Notes: a model not told the origin generated them from the sequence alone. A DNA stretch of 64,000 bases from Hahella sp. CCB-MM4 (GCF_002260525.1 NZ_MRYI01000003.1:248001-312000), one strand, 5' to 3'; shown: positions 25,496-34,913, numbered from the stretch's first letter. Translations and numbers: made by a program.

Positions 25496-26257
25496 ATGAA
25501 AACTTCATCGCTAGGCCTGTTTTTCGCACTATCAATTTTCTACCCCATCACCAATGCTGCCAGCCTGACTTTCAACACTCAGGATTTCCGGCCATTTACT
25601 TATCAGCAGGATGACATAGTGGCCGGTCCTGGAGCAGAGCTCGTTGAACTGATATGTCAGTCGGCAGGATTCGATTGCTCCATCAATCTAATGAACTGGG
25701 GACAAGCCCAACAGGAGGCTAAGGACAAAAAAGTCGACGGACTATTTGTTATCGGCTGGAACGAAAAGAGAAGTGAGTGGCTTCATTATTCGCTTCCCAT
25801 CATCAACACTCAGTACGGTTTTTTCGTGCAGGAAAGCAACACTAAAGCCTATACAACACTGACCAGCTTCGCAGACCACATCGTTGGGGTGTTCGGGCCA
25901 TCCAATACTTCCAAGTCCCTGGAGAAAATTCAAAAAGCGGTGCCATCTCTTAAAATCAGCATGGCACCTGACGACCTGATTTCGTTCCAGATGCTCAGTG
26001 ACGGAAAAGTTGAAGCCGTCTATTCCAATCGTGATGTGGGATTGGAGATCCTGAAGCAGCTTAAGATTTCCAATGTGCGCTATGCCTGGCGTCATAAGAC
26101 CCTCAACTATTACATCGGGTTCGTCAAACATCACACCAGCCGCCGAATCATCAATGACTTTAATAAAACCTTGAAAACCCTCTATAGATCCGGCGAGGCA
26201 CAAAAAATACTGGCGAAATACCAGATCGACTCCCCCATGGAAGCTGATACCCAATAA
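25496..26257 (+). CDS. Periplasmic SBP_bac_3-type solute-binding protein (1 of 3)
   Basis: A 253-residue exported protein with signal peptide (about 1-21, ending TNAAS). It has the bilobal family-3 binding fold: LTFNTQDFRPFTYQ at the mature N-terminus, GLFVIGWNEKRSEWLHYSLPI in lobe 1 and VGVFGPSNTSKSLEKIQ at lobe 2 entry. GGAG lies 7 bases before the ATG. No permease or ATPase gene is near, so transport is not implied. It is closely similar to the next gene (shared GVxGPSNTS, AVYSN and YYIGFVK segments), indicating tandem duplication. The ligand is unknown; amino acid-like compounds are usual for the family. Confidence 0.88.
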   Translation: MKTSSLGLFFALSIFYPITNAASLTFNTQDFRPFTYQQDDIVAGPGAELVELICQSAGFDCSINLMNWGQAQQEAKDKKVDGLFVIGWNEKRSEWLHYSLPIINTQYGFFVQESNTKAYTTLTSFADHIVGVFGPSNTSKSLEKIQKAVPSLKISMAPDDLISFQMLSDGKVEAVYSNRDVGLEILKQLKISNVRYAWRHKTLNYYIGFVKHHTSRRIINDFNKTLKTLYRSGEAQKILAKYQIDSPMEADTQ

Positions 26258-26334
26258 CCTGGTCCGAATCGGTCGGCTAATGACAGCTTCTTCATAGCTT
26301 TAGTTCATCCCATATCGGGATGTGGAGTCCTATT

Positions 26335-27120
26335 ATGAAATTCCTTGCACTTACGATTTCGATTTTTCTGATCAGCAGCGCCACGCAGGGAATGGATCAG
26401 CTCACTTTTACCACACAGGACTTCGGCCCATTTCATATGGATTCCCCCGCTGGAGTGCGGGGACCGGTGGTGGATATTGTCAACAAGGCCTGTGACGAAC
26501 AGGCCATCAATTGCCGCATCCAGCTTTTCCCCTGGAGACGGACACTCCAGCTTGCCCAGGACGGCGCCGTTAACGGACTGTTTGTGGTGGGCAGAAACCC
26601 GGAAAGGGAAAGTTGGTTATATTTCTCGGGCCCCATTGTCGCGACAGAATACGGCTTTTTTGTTCCCCTCAGCGATCAAAAGAACTATCAACGCCTTGAA
26701 GATTTCGCCAATTTCCGGGTTGGGGTGTATGGTCCATCCAATACATCCCGTGCGTTGTCGCAGATAGCCCAGTCTCTCGGCAGTCTGACGCTGGAGATGG
26801 CCGCAGACGATCTCGATGGGTTTCGGAAGCTCAACGCCAACCGTATTCAGGCAGTCTATTCAAATAAAAGTGTGGGTATATACACCAGCAGCCAGCTGGC
26901 ACTGACCAATGTCCGTTATGCTTATAGTGACCGTAAGCTATTGTACTATATCGGATTTGTTAAAAGCTCCACGCCCAAGCAACTAGTCAATCGCTTCAAT
27001 GAGGCTTTGGCGTCAATGTATCTGCGTGGAGAGCTTCAGGATATTCTCCTGCGTCAGGGACTGACCCCGGCAAAACCCTCATCTGTTACCGAAATTCTCT
27101 ACGGACAGACCGGGAAATAA
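26335..27120 (+). CDS. Periplasmic SBP_bac_3-type solute-binding protein (2 of 3)
   Basis: A 261-residue paralogue of the preceding gene. The ATG at 26335 (MKFLALTISIFLISSATQG) starts a normal signal peptide and has GGAG 7 bases upstream; an earlier ATG at 26320 would add five residues. Shared landmarks include FTTQDFGPF, GLFVVGRNPERESWLYFSGPI, VGVYGPSNTSRALSQI, AVYSNKSVG and YYIGFVKS. It lies 77 bases after gene 1, probably in one transcript. It binds a small ligand in the periplasm; orphan binding proteins of this type can also feed sensory proteins. Confidence 0.88.
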   Translation: MKFLALTISIFLISSATQGMDQLTFTTQDFGPFHMDSPAGVRGPVVDIVNKACDEQAINCRIQLFPWRRTLQLAQDGAVNGLFVVGRNPERESWLYFSGPIVATEYGFFVPLSDQKNYQRLEDFANFRVGVYGPSNTSRALSQIAQSLGSLTLEMAADDLDGFRKLNANRIQAVYSNKSVGIYTSSQLALTNVRYAYSDRKLLYYIGFVKSSTPKQLVNRFNEALASMYLRGELQDILLRQGLTPAKPSSVTEILYGQTGK

Positions 27121-27215
27121 TCTTTCTATATTCCAAGTGCAAAAGTCGTTGCACCGATCTATTATCTTTTTAAAGGGTAGCCTTATCTTTTCGGCCAGCT
27201 AAGGATGGTGATTCT

Positions 27216-28058
27216 TTGTTTACTCCTATCATTCACAGGCTTTTAAAGGCATCGAGACGTCACGCCATAGGCTCTTCCGCAAATCCTGGCGGCTTTTGCC
27301 ATGATCTATTCCGGGTTATCAAAACTACTTTCTGGATCTTATTTTTCCTCTCAGTTTCATTCTGCGCTCCGGCTGAGAACGAAAATGATGATTCTTCGTC
27401 CATTCATGTCACTGTCGCGGTCAATAATGCCCCTCCCTATCGGATCATTGACGGCACCAGGGTCAGTGGTCTCTATATCGATATCTTTAATGCACTCGCC
27501 GAGCGGCTTCAATGGCAAGTCATCTATGAAGAGGTCCCCTTTCCCAGAGCGCTTCATATGATGCGGTACGGCCAGGCGGACATCATGCTGGGTCCGATGC
27601 GCCGGCCGGAACGGGAAGTATTCATGGACTACTCGATACCTGCCTTTCCCCCGGAAAGAAAGCTGTTTTTAGTGAACGATCCTAAAGAGCAGATTCATAG
27701 CTATGAAGATCTCTATGGCAAAATCATTGGAACCTTGAGAGGCAGTGCGTACTTCTTACGTTTTGACAAAGATGAGCAATTGCAGAAAGTGGAGGGAAAC
27801 AACTACGCCACCCTGTTAAGAATGCTGGCGTATAACAGAGTTGACACCGTGGTTATCCCAGAGCTGCTGGCTGTCGCCTTGCAGAAAGAGCTGGGGCTGA
27901 GTTTTACCGCCTCTCCCTACACGGTACCTGGAGAAACCTCCTACATTGCACTGTCGAGAAAATCCGGGCTTCGTGCACGAATGAAAGAAATCAAGCAGGC
28001 GCTGGATCAGATGAAAGAAGACCATACTTACGACTCTCTGTTGGATAAGTATCATTAG
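27216..28058 (+). CDS. Periplasmic SBP_bac_3-type solute-binding protein (3 of 3), diverged
   Basis: A 280-residue exported binding protein, more distant from genes 1 and 2. The TTG at 27216 is the only usable start before the signal segment (FWILFFLSVSFCAPA) and has AAGGA 9 bases upstream; the signal peptide then has a long n-region of about 40 residues. Mature features are VAVNNAPPYRIIDGTRVSGLYIDIFNALAERL, then MRYGQADIMLGPMRRPERE and GKIIGTLRGSAYFLR. Cluster context and lack of transport genes are as for the other two. Confidence 0.85.
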   Translation: MFTPIIHRLLKASRRHAIGSSANPGGFCHDLFRVIKTTFWILFFLSVSFCAPAENENDDSSSIHVTVAVNNAPPYRIIDGTRVSGLYIDIFNALAERLQWQVIYEEVPFPRALHMMRYGQADIMLGPMRRPEREVFMDYSIPAFPPERKLFLVNDPKEQIHSYEDLYGKIIGTLRGSAYFLRFDKDEQLQKVEGNNYATLLRMLAYNRVDTVVIPELLAVALQKELGLSFTASPYTVPGETSYIALSRKSGLRARMKEIKQALDQMKEDHTYDSLLDKYH

Positions 28059-28089
28059 CTTCGGTCTTCACTACTTTTCTTCTTCCCTA

Positions 28090-28500
28090 CTATCTTGATT
28101 CCCTACTTTCCTTACTCCCTCGATTTTGCTTTTCTCTATTTGCCTTGCCCAAAACGACCATACATAAACCTATCATGGCGGCGTTTGTCGTGACCGGATT
28201 AAATGCGCCGACTAAAAGATGTGGAGTAAAGATCGCAACATCCACCAGTAGCAATAGCAACATGATCATCGCCACCCATATTGGCCAAAGATGCTGCCTG
28301 AATATGAGGATGAGCAATGCCAGGAAAATCTCCAACACCCCTCCGGTAACGGCCACTGTCACTGCATCGATGCCGAGCCCATGGGCCTGAATCATCTCCA
28401 CTTCCACAGGACTTAAAAATAGGATTTTGGGAATCAGGCCATGGTAGAAAAAGGTAAAAGCCACTACCAGGCGTGCCAGGAAACGATTGTCCATCGTCAT
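28090..28500 (-). CDS. DoxX-like integral membrane protein
   Basis: A membrane protein of about 136 residues with four TM helices and the FFYHGLIPKILFLSPVEVEMI segment typical of the DoxX-like family (PF13781 type). The C-terminus is a basic, repetitive KQNRGSKESRESR tail lying over imperfect 16-bp repeats in the DNA (28083-28130). The start is taken as ATG at 28500; a GTG at 28509 or ATG at 28494 are alternatives. Function unknown. It converges with the third binding-protein gene. Confidence 0.8.
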   Translation of the reverse strand: MTMDNRFLARLVVAFTFFYHGLIPKILFLSPVEVEMIQAHGLGIDAVTVAVTGGVLEIFLALLILIFRQHLWPIWVAMIMLLLLLVDVAIFTPHLLVGAFNPVTTNAAMIGLCMVVLGKANREKQNRGSKESRESR

Positions 28501-28654
28501 ACATTCCACGTTAATTCTGCCACCCTGGATCTACCAACGTAGTCAACATCCTTAGATGCACCATCCTTGACTGACCACCGTCATACTGTGCCGCCGAGGT
28601 AGGTCTCTACAAGAACGGCTGGAGAGAATACACCGAGAGAACATTGAACGTAGT

Positions 28655-29059
28655 CTATTCAGGAAATCCATCAAAGTGCGGAACGTCCATCCCGGCTTCA
28701 TACCATGCTGCCCGCTCAGCCCAAAAAATGTGATCCTGAGGTGTCATTCCCGGATCGCCATCCAGCGAGCCCGCCGGAACGACCAACGCCTTTCCGCTGT
28801 TCGAGACATAAGGCACCGCACACCCACAATGATCACAATAGGCATTAGTAATTGAACGCCCCGGCACATCGAAGCGTCTGATCAATTCCTCTCCGCTCAA
28901 CCAGAAGATGTTATCCGGACGGGTAAACAGGTTGGAGACATGCGCACTCCCCGACGTTTTCTGACACTGAGTGCAGTGACACAAGTGAAACTGCTTAAAG
29001 TCTCTATCCAATTCAAAAGTAATCTTTCCGCATAAGCAGCTTCCGCTGATCTTTTCCAT
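28655..29059 (-). CDS. GFA family protein (glutathione-dependent formaldehyde-activating fold)
   Basis: A 134-residue zinc-binding protein of the GFA/CENP-V fold. Zinc Cys are in SCLCG (residues 8-11), HLCHCTQCQ and YCDHCGCAVPYV, all conserved. Founding members were proposed to promote S-hydroxymethylglutathione formation, but most homologues have no proven role. GAGGAAGC precedes the ATG. No formaldehyde pathway genes are adjacent. Confidence 0.92.
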   Translation of the reverse strand: MEKISGSCLCGKITFELDRDFKQFHLCHCTQCQKTSGSAHVSNLFTRPDNIFWLSGEELIRRFDVPGRSITNAYCDHCGCAVPYVSNSGKALVVPAGSLDGDPGMTPQDHIFWAERAAWYEAGMDVPHFDGFPE

Positions 29060-29133
29060 ATTGCTTCCTCAGATTGAGAGCCTTCATTGTGTCATTCGCG
29101 AGCTTAGGCCAGATACGGTTTGATGCATCAGGA

Positions 29134-29607
29134 TCAGTAAAAGTTCCGCCGCATTTTCCGGCCACCGACCGGAGTCAGACCATTGTTCTGATAAAACGCC
29201 AGGGTTCGCTCAAACTCAGGTAAGGGTGGAGTGCATAGTTCAATACATGCCCACCCCCGCTGCTCTCCGAGTACCGACACCTGCTCCAATAATTGCTGCC
29301 CGACGCCGGAGGAACGGTACCCGGCTTCGACAAAGAACTCCTGCACCACCCCAATTTTACCTTTGGCATACAGGGCATAAGTTTCTGATACAGTGGCGAG
29401 AGCGACCGCCTGATGATCGCAATATCCAATAATCGCCAGATAAAGGCCGGCTTTGAGCAGTTCCTCACATCGATTTCTGGTATCGGATACATCAATATCA
29501 AAGTGTCTTTCGCCCGTGCGCTCACAGATTTCCCGAGTCAGTTGGACCACCATAGTGGCGATAATCTCTGCATCTTCAGGCGTTGCACGTTCAAATCTTA
29601 TGTTCAT
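29134..29607 (-). CDS. GNAT family N-acetyltransferase
   Basis: A 157-residue acetyltransferase. IRFERATPEDAEIIATMV is the usual N-terminal strand-helix, VQEFFVEAGYRSSGVGQQLLEQV contains the acetyl-CoA loop (R/Q-x-x-G-x-G/A) and LAFYQNNGLTPVG is the C-terminal motif. The substrate cannot be predicted. A weak GTGA-rich leader precedes the ATG. It follows the same strand as the GFA and DoxX-like genes, but gaps of about 75-150 bases make an operon uncertain. Confidence 0.9.
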   Translation of the reverse strand: MNIRFERATPEDAEIIATMVVQLTREICERTGERHFDIDVSDTRNRCEELLKAGLYLAIIGYCDHQAVALATVSETYALYAKGKIGVVQEFFVEAGYRSSGVGQQLLEQVSVLGEQRGWACIELCTPPLPEFERTLAFYQNNGLTPVGGRKMRRNFY

Positions 29608-29779
29608 TCACGCAGCCGGTATGTCTAACGATGGAATGAACAGGATGTATCAGAATATCAGCAGGGTCAACGATAGCTTACCGACCGCACCATCAGGTCG
29701 ATGGACAAGCAAACAAGACAAATGACGGGAACTTGATTGCCGACAGATTTGAAGCCGAATCGGCCAGCAAGGGAGGGAG

Positions 29780-29805
29780 AGCGAACAGTGCGACCACTGT
29801 TCGCT
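29780..29805. repeat. Perfect 11-bp inverted repeat
   Basis: AGCGAACAGTG, loop CGAC, CACTGTTCGCT. It lies 70 bases beyond the asnS stop, without a T run. It could be an operator or a terminator-like hairpin. Confidence 0.5.
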
Positions 29806-29875
29806 CGGTGTCAGGATGAATTCAGTCCGGGACCAATAGAGTCTCATGACCAATTCAACCTGAGGACAATAGCGC

Positions 29876-31273
29876 TTAGAAAGGTGCGCTCTTAGGCGTT
29901 CTTGGGAACGGAATCACATCGCGTACGTTTTCCATACCCGTGACATAGGCAATAAGACGCTCAAATCCCAAGCCAAAGCCTGCGTGAGGAACGGTGCCGT
30001 AGCGACGCAGATCACGGTACCACCACAGCTCTTCCTTATGACCCATTTGTTCCAGGCGGTAATCAAGAACGTCCAGGCGCTCTTCGCGCTGGCTTCCTCC
30101 AATGATTTCGCCGATACCCGGCGCCAGCACATCCATTGCTGCCACGGTGGTCTCATCCGGATTCAGACGCATATAAAACGCCTTGATATCCTTCGGATAG
30201 TTCATGATGATCACCGGCGAACCCACATGTTTCTCTGCCAGGTAGCGCTCGTGTTCCGACTGCAGATCCAGTCCCCAGGTAACCGGGTATTCGAAAGTCT
30301 GGCCTGATGCCTGCAGAATCTTGATCGCTTCACCGTAGTCCATGCGTACGAAGTCTTTGTTGACGATATGCTCCAGGCGACTGACCACTTCAGGGTTAAT
30401 ACGCTGAGCAAAGAAAGCCATATCATCTGCCCGCTCATCCAATACCACTTTGAACAGGTATTTCAGAAAATCTTCCGCTAAATCCGCATCATCGTTCAGG
30501 TCCGCAAAGGCGATTTCCGGCTCGATCATCCAGAATTCAGCCAGGTGGCGGCTGGTGTTGGAGTTTTCCGCCCTGAATGTCGGACCAAAAGTGTATACCT
30601 TGGACATGGCGAGACAGTAGGACTCAACGTTCAACTGGCCGGATACGGTCAGAAAGGTTTCCTTGCCGAAGAAATCCTCCTGGAAATCCACTTCTCCCCC
30701 AGGTCCCTTGGGCAGATTGGCAAAATCCAGCGTACTGACGCGGAACAGCTCACCCGCCCCTTCACAGTCACTGGCGGTCAGAATCGGCGTGTTGATCCAC
30801 TGGAATCCCTGCTTGTAAAAATAGTCGTGTACCGCATGGGACAAAGTGGTTCTCACCCGGGTAACCGCACCGATGGCGTTGGTACGTGGACGCAGGTGAG
30901 CAACGCCTCTTAGAAATTCCAGCGTATGCCGTTTTTTCGCGATAGGATAGGTTTCAGGGTCATCGACCCACCCCACGACTTCCACGGAAGTCGCTTTAAT
31001 TTCACAAGCCTGCCCTTCTGCCGGCGATTCCACCAATTCGCCTTCGAGCACCACCGAACACCCTGTTGTCAGGTGCAAGACGTTGTCATTGTAGCCGGGG
31101 ACGTCATTTTCAATGACCGCCTGAATCGGATCAAAACAAGACCCGTCATGTACGTGCAGGAAAGACATGCCCGCCTTGGAATCACGCCGGGATCTTACCC
31201 AGCCTTTCACCACCACCTTGGTTCCGGTGGCCACTTTGTTGGACAGAAGGTCCGCTATGCGATGGTATGACAT
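29876..31273 (-). CDS. asnS: Asparaginyl-tRNA synthetase
   Basis: A 465-residue class II synthetase, the same length as E. coli AsnRS (466). The N-terminal OB anticodon-binding domain (about 15-100, [14 protein letters not shown]) is followed by the catalytic core with [21 protein letters not shown] (motif 2) and [12 protein letters not shown] near the end (motif 3). AGAGAATATC precedes the ATG. It charges tRNA-Asn and appears monocistronic. Confidence 0.97.
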   Translation of the reverse strand: MSYHRIADLLSNKVATGTKVVVKGWVRSRRDSKAGMSFLHVHDGSCFDPIQAVIENDVPGYNDNVLHLTTGCSVVLEGELVESPAEGQACEIKATSVEVVGWVDDPETYPIAKKRHTLEFLRGVAHLRPRTNAIGAVTRVRTTLSHAVHDYFYKQGFQWINTPILTASDCEGAGELFRVSTLDFANLPKGPGGEVDFQEDFFGKETFLTVSGQLNVESYCLAMSKVYTFGPTFRAENSNTSRHLAEFWMIEPEIAFADLNDDADLAEDFLKYLFKVVLDERADDMAFFAQRINPEVVSRLEHIVNKDFVRMDYGEAIKILQASGQTFEYPVTWGLDLQSEHERYLAEKHVGSPVIIMNYPKDIKAFYMRLNPDETTVAAMDVLAPGIGEIIGGSQREERLDVLDYRLEQMGHKEELWWYRDLRRYGTVPHAGFGLGFERLIAYVTGMENVRDVIPFPRTPKSAPF

Positions 31274-31510
31274 CTGATATTCTCTTTTGCCAAAATTTTG
31301 ATTGGATATCCCATTTCAAGTGCCACTGCCCTTGTGGGGCAACCCGGCGCATGCCAGTCCTCGGCACCGTCACCGGCGGTCACTTGAATGGGCTATTATT
31401 CTGTAAGGACACCAAGTCTAGCAAAAGTCCGCAGTGGCACCTACCTATTAAATCCATGACTTGTTCATCGGCCGGCATTGCGGCGCTTAGTCAACAAAGT
31501 GATGGCTTTT

Positions 31511-31626
31511 AATCGACGACAGTCATGACTAAATAATCGAAAATAGTCGTGACTATTAATCGACTACAGTCGTGGTTATCAATCGCCAACTGCCGTAGCT
31601 GTTAATCGCCAGCCGCCGTGGAAATT
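31511..31626 (+). repeat. 23-bp tandem repeat array (5 copies), intergenic
   Basis: Units begin AATCGA/AATCGC at 31511, 31535, 31558, 31581 and 31604 (the first is 24 bp). A shared core is AATCGACTACAGTCGTG. They divide the 448-base gap between asnS and cmoA, whose other parts show no recognised element. Confidence 0.9.
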
Positions 31627-31721
31627 ATGCGGAAAAACACGACCTATAAACCGATGAAAGTGGCTACTTATTGAAAGGACATAAGGGTACAATGCGCGGC
31701 TGGACGAGGAGCAACAGACTG

Positions 31722-32471
31722 ATGACCGATCATCAAGACCAGATATATGCCAATCCCCTGGAACAGGTGAAGAGCTTCGTGTTTGACGAGCGGGTGGCCC
31801 ATGTTTTTACGGACATGATCAACCGGTCCGTGCCGGGCTACGCTATGACCCTGGAAATGTTAGGGGTCATTACCCAGCGTTTTGCCCAACCGGGCTCAGC
31901 ACTCTACGATCTGGGTTGCTCCCTCGGTGCTTCCACTCTGGCCATGCGATGCAAACTGGATGAGGTGGTTGCCGGTGCTGCAGCCGATTACAAAATGATC
32001 GGCATAGACAATTCCGAAGCGATGATCGAACGGTGCCGGGTCAATCTTGCCAGGGTACCGAGTCCGGTACCAACAGAACTGATCTGCCAGGGATTAGAGG
32101 AGACGCCAATCGACAATGCATCGATGGTCGTCCTGAATTTCACCTTACAGTTTATCCCCATCGCAGACCGACTCCCGTTGCTCAAACGCATCGCCAAAGG
32201 CACCCGTTCCGGAGGAGCTTTGGTTCTGTCGGAGAAAATTGTTTTCGACAATCAGGAAGACCAGGATCTGATGACGGATCTTCACCATGACTTCAAGCGT
32301 TCCCGTGGCTATAGCGACCTGGAGATTGCCCAAAAACGCGCAGCCATCGAGAACGTACTGGTCCCGGAAACCATTGATGCTCATCTCAGCCGGTTAAAAG
32401 AGGCCGGATACAGCCGGGCTCTGGTGTGGTACCAATGCTTTAACTTTGTATCCTTTCTGGCGATCAGGTAA
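31722..32471 (+). CDS. cmoA: Carboxy-S-adenosyl-L-methionine synthase CmoA
   Basis: A 249-residue SAM-fold enzyme that makes carboxy-SAM from SAM and prephenate for wobble-uridine modification. Landmarks shared with E. coli CmoA (247 residues) are TFDERVA-like FVFDERVAHVF, NRSVPGYAMTLEMLG, YDLGCSLGASTLAMR and a C-terminal ALVWYQCFNF. The ATG at 31722 is chosen because GAGGAG lies 10 bases upstream and the length fits; earlier starts at 31671 (TTG) and 31692 would add 17 or 10 residues. cmoB follows after 36 bases. Confidence 0.96.
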   Translation: MTDHQDQIYANPLEQVKSFVFDERVAHVFTDMINRSVPGYAMTLEMLGVITQRFAQPGSALYDLGCSLGASTLAMRCKLDEVVAGAAADYKMIGIDNSEAMIERCRVNLARVPSPVPTELICQGLEETPIDNASMVVLNFTLQFIPIADRLPLLKRIAKGTRSGGALVLSEKIVFDNQEDQDLMTDLHHDFKRSRGYSDLEIAQKRAAIENVLVPETIDAHLSRLKEAGYSRALVWYQCFNFVSFLAIR

Positions 32472-32507
32472 ACCCTCAATATTCAGCGATATCAGAAGCT
32501 TCAACCA

Positions 32508-33485
32508 ATGAATTTTTTCGACCCTTTCTTTGACCATATTTCCCACAACCGCCTGGATAAGTACGAGGATGCTTTTCGCCAATCCCTGGACATCAGGTTT
32601 CATCAACGTGATCACGGTGATATGCCCGCCTGGGAAAAAGCCTTCAGCCAACTTCCGGATGTGACGCCCTCCAGGCTCGACAATACATCGGATACACTGA
32701 TGATCGGCTCTGACTCTGACCTGACACCAGAGCAAAGGGAAACCATGGTGGCTGGTCTGCGCGGATTGCACCCATGGAGAAAAGGCCCGTTCAACTTTTT
32801 TGGTGAATTTATTGATACCGAATGGCGCTCAGACTGGAAATGGCAGCGACTGGCTCCCCACATCAGCCCCCTCAAGGGCCGATTTGTACTCGATGTAGGA
32901 TGTGGTAGCGGTTATCACTGCTGGCGAATGCTGGGCGACGACGCCTCGTTTGTCCTGGGTATAGACCCATCCCCCAAATTCCTGTTCCAGTTCCATGCAG
33001 TGAAGAAGTATCAACCCACCGCCCCGGTGTTTTACCTTCCATTGCGCTCTGAAGACCTGCCTCAGAATATGCAGGCCTTTGATACGGTCTTTTCCATGGG
33101 CGTTCTCTACCACCGGCGTTCAACCTTCGATCATATCGACGAACTCAAAGCCACACTGAAGCCCGGCGGAGAGCTGATACTGGAGACCCTGGTCATTCCC
33201 GGTGACGAGAACACTGTCCTCACGCCAAGCGATCGCTATGCTCAAATGCGCAATGTCTGGAGCATTGGCAGCGCCGAAGCTACCAAACGCTGGATCGAAC
33301 GCTGCGGCTTCGTCAATGTGCGGATCGTGGACGAAACAGTCACTTCGCTGGAAGAGCAACGGCAGACGGACTGGATGACGTTTCAATCCCTGAAAGATTT
33401 TCTCGCTCCCAGTGACATCACCAGGACAGTAGAAGGCTATCCTGCGCCTTGCCGGGCGATTATTATCGCCAACAAGCCATCCTGA
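32508..33485 (+). CDS. cmoB: tRNA U34 carboxymethyltransferase CmoB
   Basis: A 325-residue methyltransferase-fold enzyme that transfers the carboxymethyl group from carboxy-SAM to 5-hydroxyuridine-34, giving cmo5U. Landmarks are LRGLHPWRKGPF, ID.EWRSDWKW, VLDVGCGSGYHCWRMLG and GVLYHRRSTFDHI. Length equals the family norm (about 323). It is the second gene of a cmoA-cmoB operon and converges with cmoM. Confidence 0.97.
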   Translation: MNFFDPFFDHISHNRLDKYEDAFRQSLDIRFHQRDHGDMPAWEKAFSQLPDVTPSRLDNTSDTLMIGSDSDLTPEQRETMVAGLRGLHPWRKGPFNFFGEFIDTEWRSDWKWQRLAPHISPLKGRFVLDVGCGSGYHCWRMLGDDASFVLGIDPSPKFLFQFHAVKKYQPTAPVFYLPLRSEDLPQNMQAFDTVFSMGVLYHRRSTFDHIDELKATLKPGGELILETLVIPGDENTVLTPSDRYAQMRNVWSIGSAEATKRWIERCGFVNVRIVDETVTSLEEQRQTDWMTFQSLKDFLAPSDITRTVEGYPAPCRAIIIANKPS

Positions 33486-33499
33486 CCCTATATCGATTT

Positions 33500-33523
33500 G
33501 GCAGGCTGCGTGTCCAGCCTGCC
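33500..33523. terminator. Hairpin between convergent cmoB and cmoM
   Basis: GGCAGGCTG, loop CGTGTC, CAGCCTGCC: a perfect 9-bp stem in the 75-base convergent gap. No T run follows on either strand, so its strength as a terminator is uncertain. Confidence 0.45.
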
Positions 33524-33560
33524 AGGTTGTGCCTCAAACCGGTTAGATTGTGTGCCAAGA

Positions 33561-34373
33561 CTACAGTGGGCGCTGATAGAGAACATGGATGTAACGGGCA
33601 ATCGATAAGAAAGGCTCTTTGGTGGAGAACTGACGTTCCATCTCCAACACATCTTCGTAGCTACGCCCTTCCCTGACATGCCGCTGCATGAAATCATAAA
33701 AGGTCCGAATGCCGCGCCTGCATATCTGGTTCATTCCCGCATCTGACAGCGTCTCGTAAACCATTTCAGGCGGAATGGGATTCTGGGGAGTCAGGCCGCC
33801 TTTGCGCTGATCCCAATCCCCTTTCTTCAGTTTTTTGAAATTTCCCTGCAAGAGATTTCGATAAGTAAGGCCGTTTTCATTATAAAAAGCCAATGACAGC
33901 CATCCGCCCGGAGCGACTTTGGATGCGATCAGCTCAAGCGCTTTGGAAGGCTCATCCACCCATTCCAGCACCGCATGAGCAATCACCAGATCATAGGAAG
34001 AAGCCAGATCTGGCACCACTTCCTGCAACGGCCCCTGAATGAAGGTCAAGCTGTCGGTGAGCACGCCGTTTGACTCAGCACGTTGACGTGCTGCCTCCAG
34101 CATATCGCTGGAAATGTCCGCCATTGTCAGCCGGTGTCCCTTTGCCGCCAGCCGCATACTGAATATGGCGTCTCCGCATCCCACATCAAGGACTTCCAGG
34201 GTCCCTTGGGGAATGACAGGATAAAAATAGGTGTCGAAATCTTCCTGGATCAAATCAAGCCTCAGTTTACCTTTCGGTGTACCGTAGATGTTTGATTGAA
34301 ACCGCGATTTCAACTCATTGAAATTTTGTCCATGTGAAGTTAGTTTCTGGCTTTTCACAATGTTTTTCGACAT
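33561..34373 (-). CDS. cmoM: tRNA 5-carboxymethoxyuridine methyltransferase CmoM (SmtA)
   Basis: A 270-residue SAM-dependent methyltransferase that converts cmo5U34 to its methyl ester mcmo5U34. Landmarks shared with E. coli CmoM are FQSNIYGTPKGKLR near residue 30, LDVGCGDAIFSMRLAAKGH, DLVIAHAVLEWVDEPS, LAFYNENGLTYRNLLQGNF and IARYIHV near the C-terminus. It converges with cmoA-cmoB, so all genes for the last steps of this tRNA modification are together. Confidence 0.93.
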   Translation of the reverse strand: MSKNIVKSQKLTSHGQNFNELKSRFQSNIYGTPKGKLRLDLIQEDFDTYFYPVIPQGTLEVLDVGCGDAIFSMRLAAKGHRLTMADISSDMLEAARQRAESNGVLTDSLTFIQGPLQEVVPDLASSYDLVIAHAVLEWVDEPSKALELIASKVAPGGWLSLAFYNENGLTYRNLLQGNFKKLKKGDWDQRKGGLTPQNPIPPEMVYETLSDAGMNQICRRGIRTFYDFMQRHVREGRSYEDVLEMERQFSTKEPFLSIARYIHVLYQRPL

Positions 34374-34454
34374 CCTAATTACAATTCTCAGCCCCTAGAA
34401 ATAACAAACGCTCAGGCCGCAGGTGCTTATCCCGGTAAAACAAAAGGATATATT

Positions 34455-34904
34455 GTGTATAGACTACTCATCATTCTGCATATCACCGCTGCCATGGTAT
34501 GGCTGGGCGGTATGTTCTTCGCCTATTTTTCGCTACGCCCCAGCGCCGGTCAACTGTTACAACCGCCACAACGTCTACCTCTGTGGGCCGACGTCCTGAC
34601 CCACTTCTTTCGCTGGGTCTGGATCGCTGTCATTATACTCTGGATCACAGGCCTTAGTATGATGCAAATGCTGGGACAGACGCCGCCCCTCTATGTCCAT
34701 ATGATGATGGGGCTGGGTCTCATCATGACCGTGATATTTGCTCTGGTATTCTTCTTCCCGTTCCGAATTCTGAAGACCCGTTCTTTGGAACAACTATGGA
34801 AAGAAGCGGCTGTAGGGCTGAACCAGATCAGGATCGCAGTGGCCACCAACCTGATACTGGGCGGCCTGATCGTCATATTGGCTGCCGGGAAATGGCCGGG
34901 CTGA
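34455..34904 (+). CDS. CopD-family integral membrane protein
   Basis: A 149-residue protein with four predicted TM helices. LHITAAMVWLGGMFFAYFSLRP at the N-terminus is typical of CopD-domain proteins, with the conserved His in helix 1 and further His at HFF and YVHMMM that could bind copper or heme. No copA/copC genes are adjacent, so a copper role is not supported by context. The GTG start has AAGGA upstream. It converges tightly (9 bases) with miaA. Confidence 0.85.
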   Translation: MYRLLIILHITAAMVWLGGMFFAYFSLRPSAGQLLQPPQRLPLWADVLTHFFRWVWIAVIILWITGLSMMQMLGQTPPLYVHMMMGLGLIMTVIFALVFFFPFRILKTRSLEQLWKEAAVGLNQIRIAVATNLILGGLIVILAAGKWPG

Positions 34905-34913
34905 CCAGCGTTA

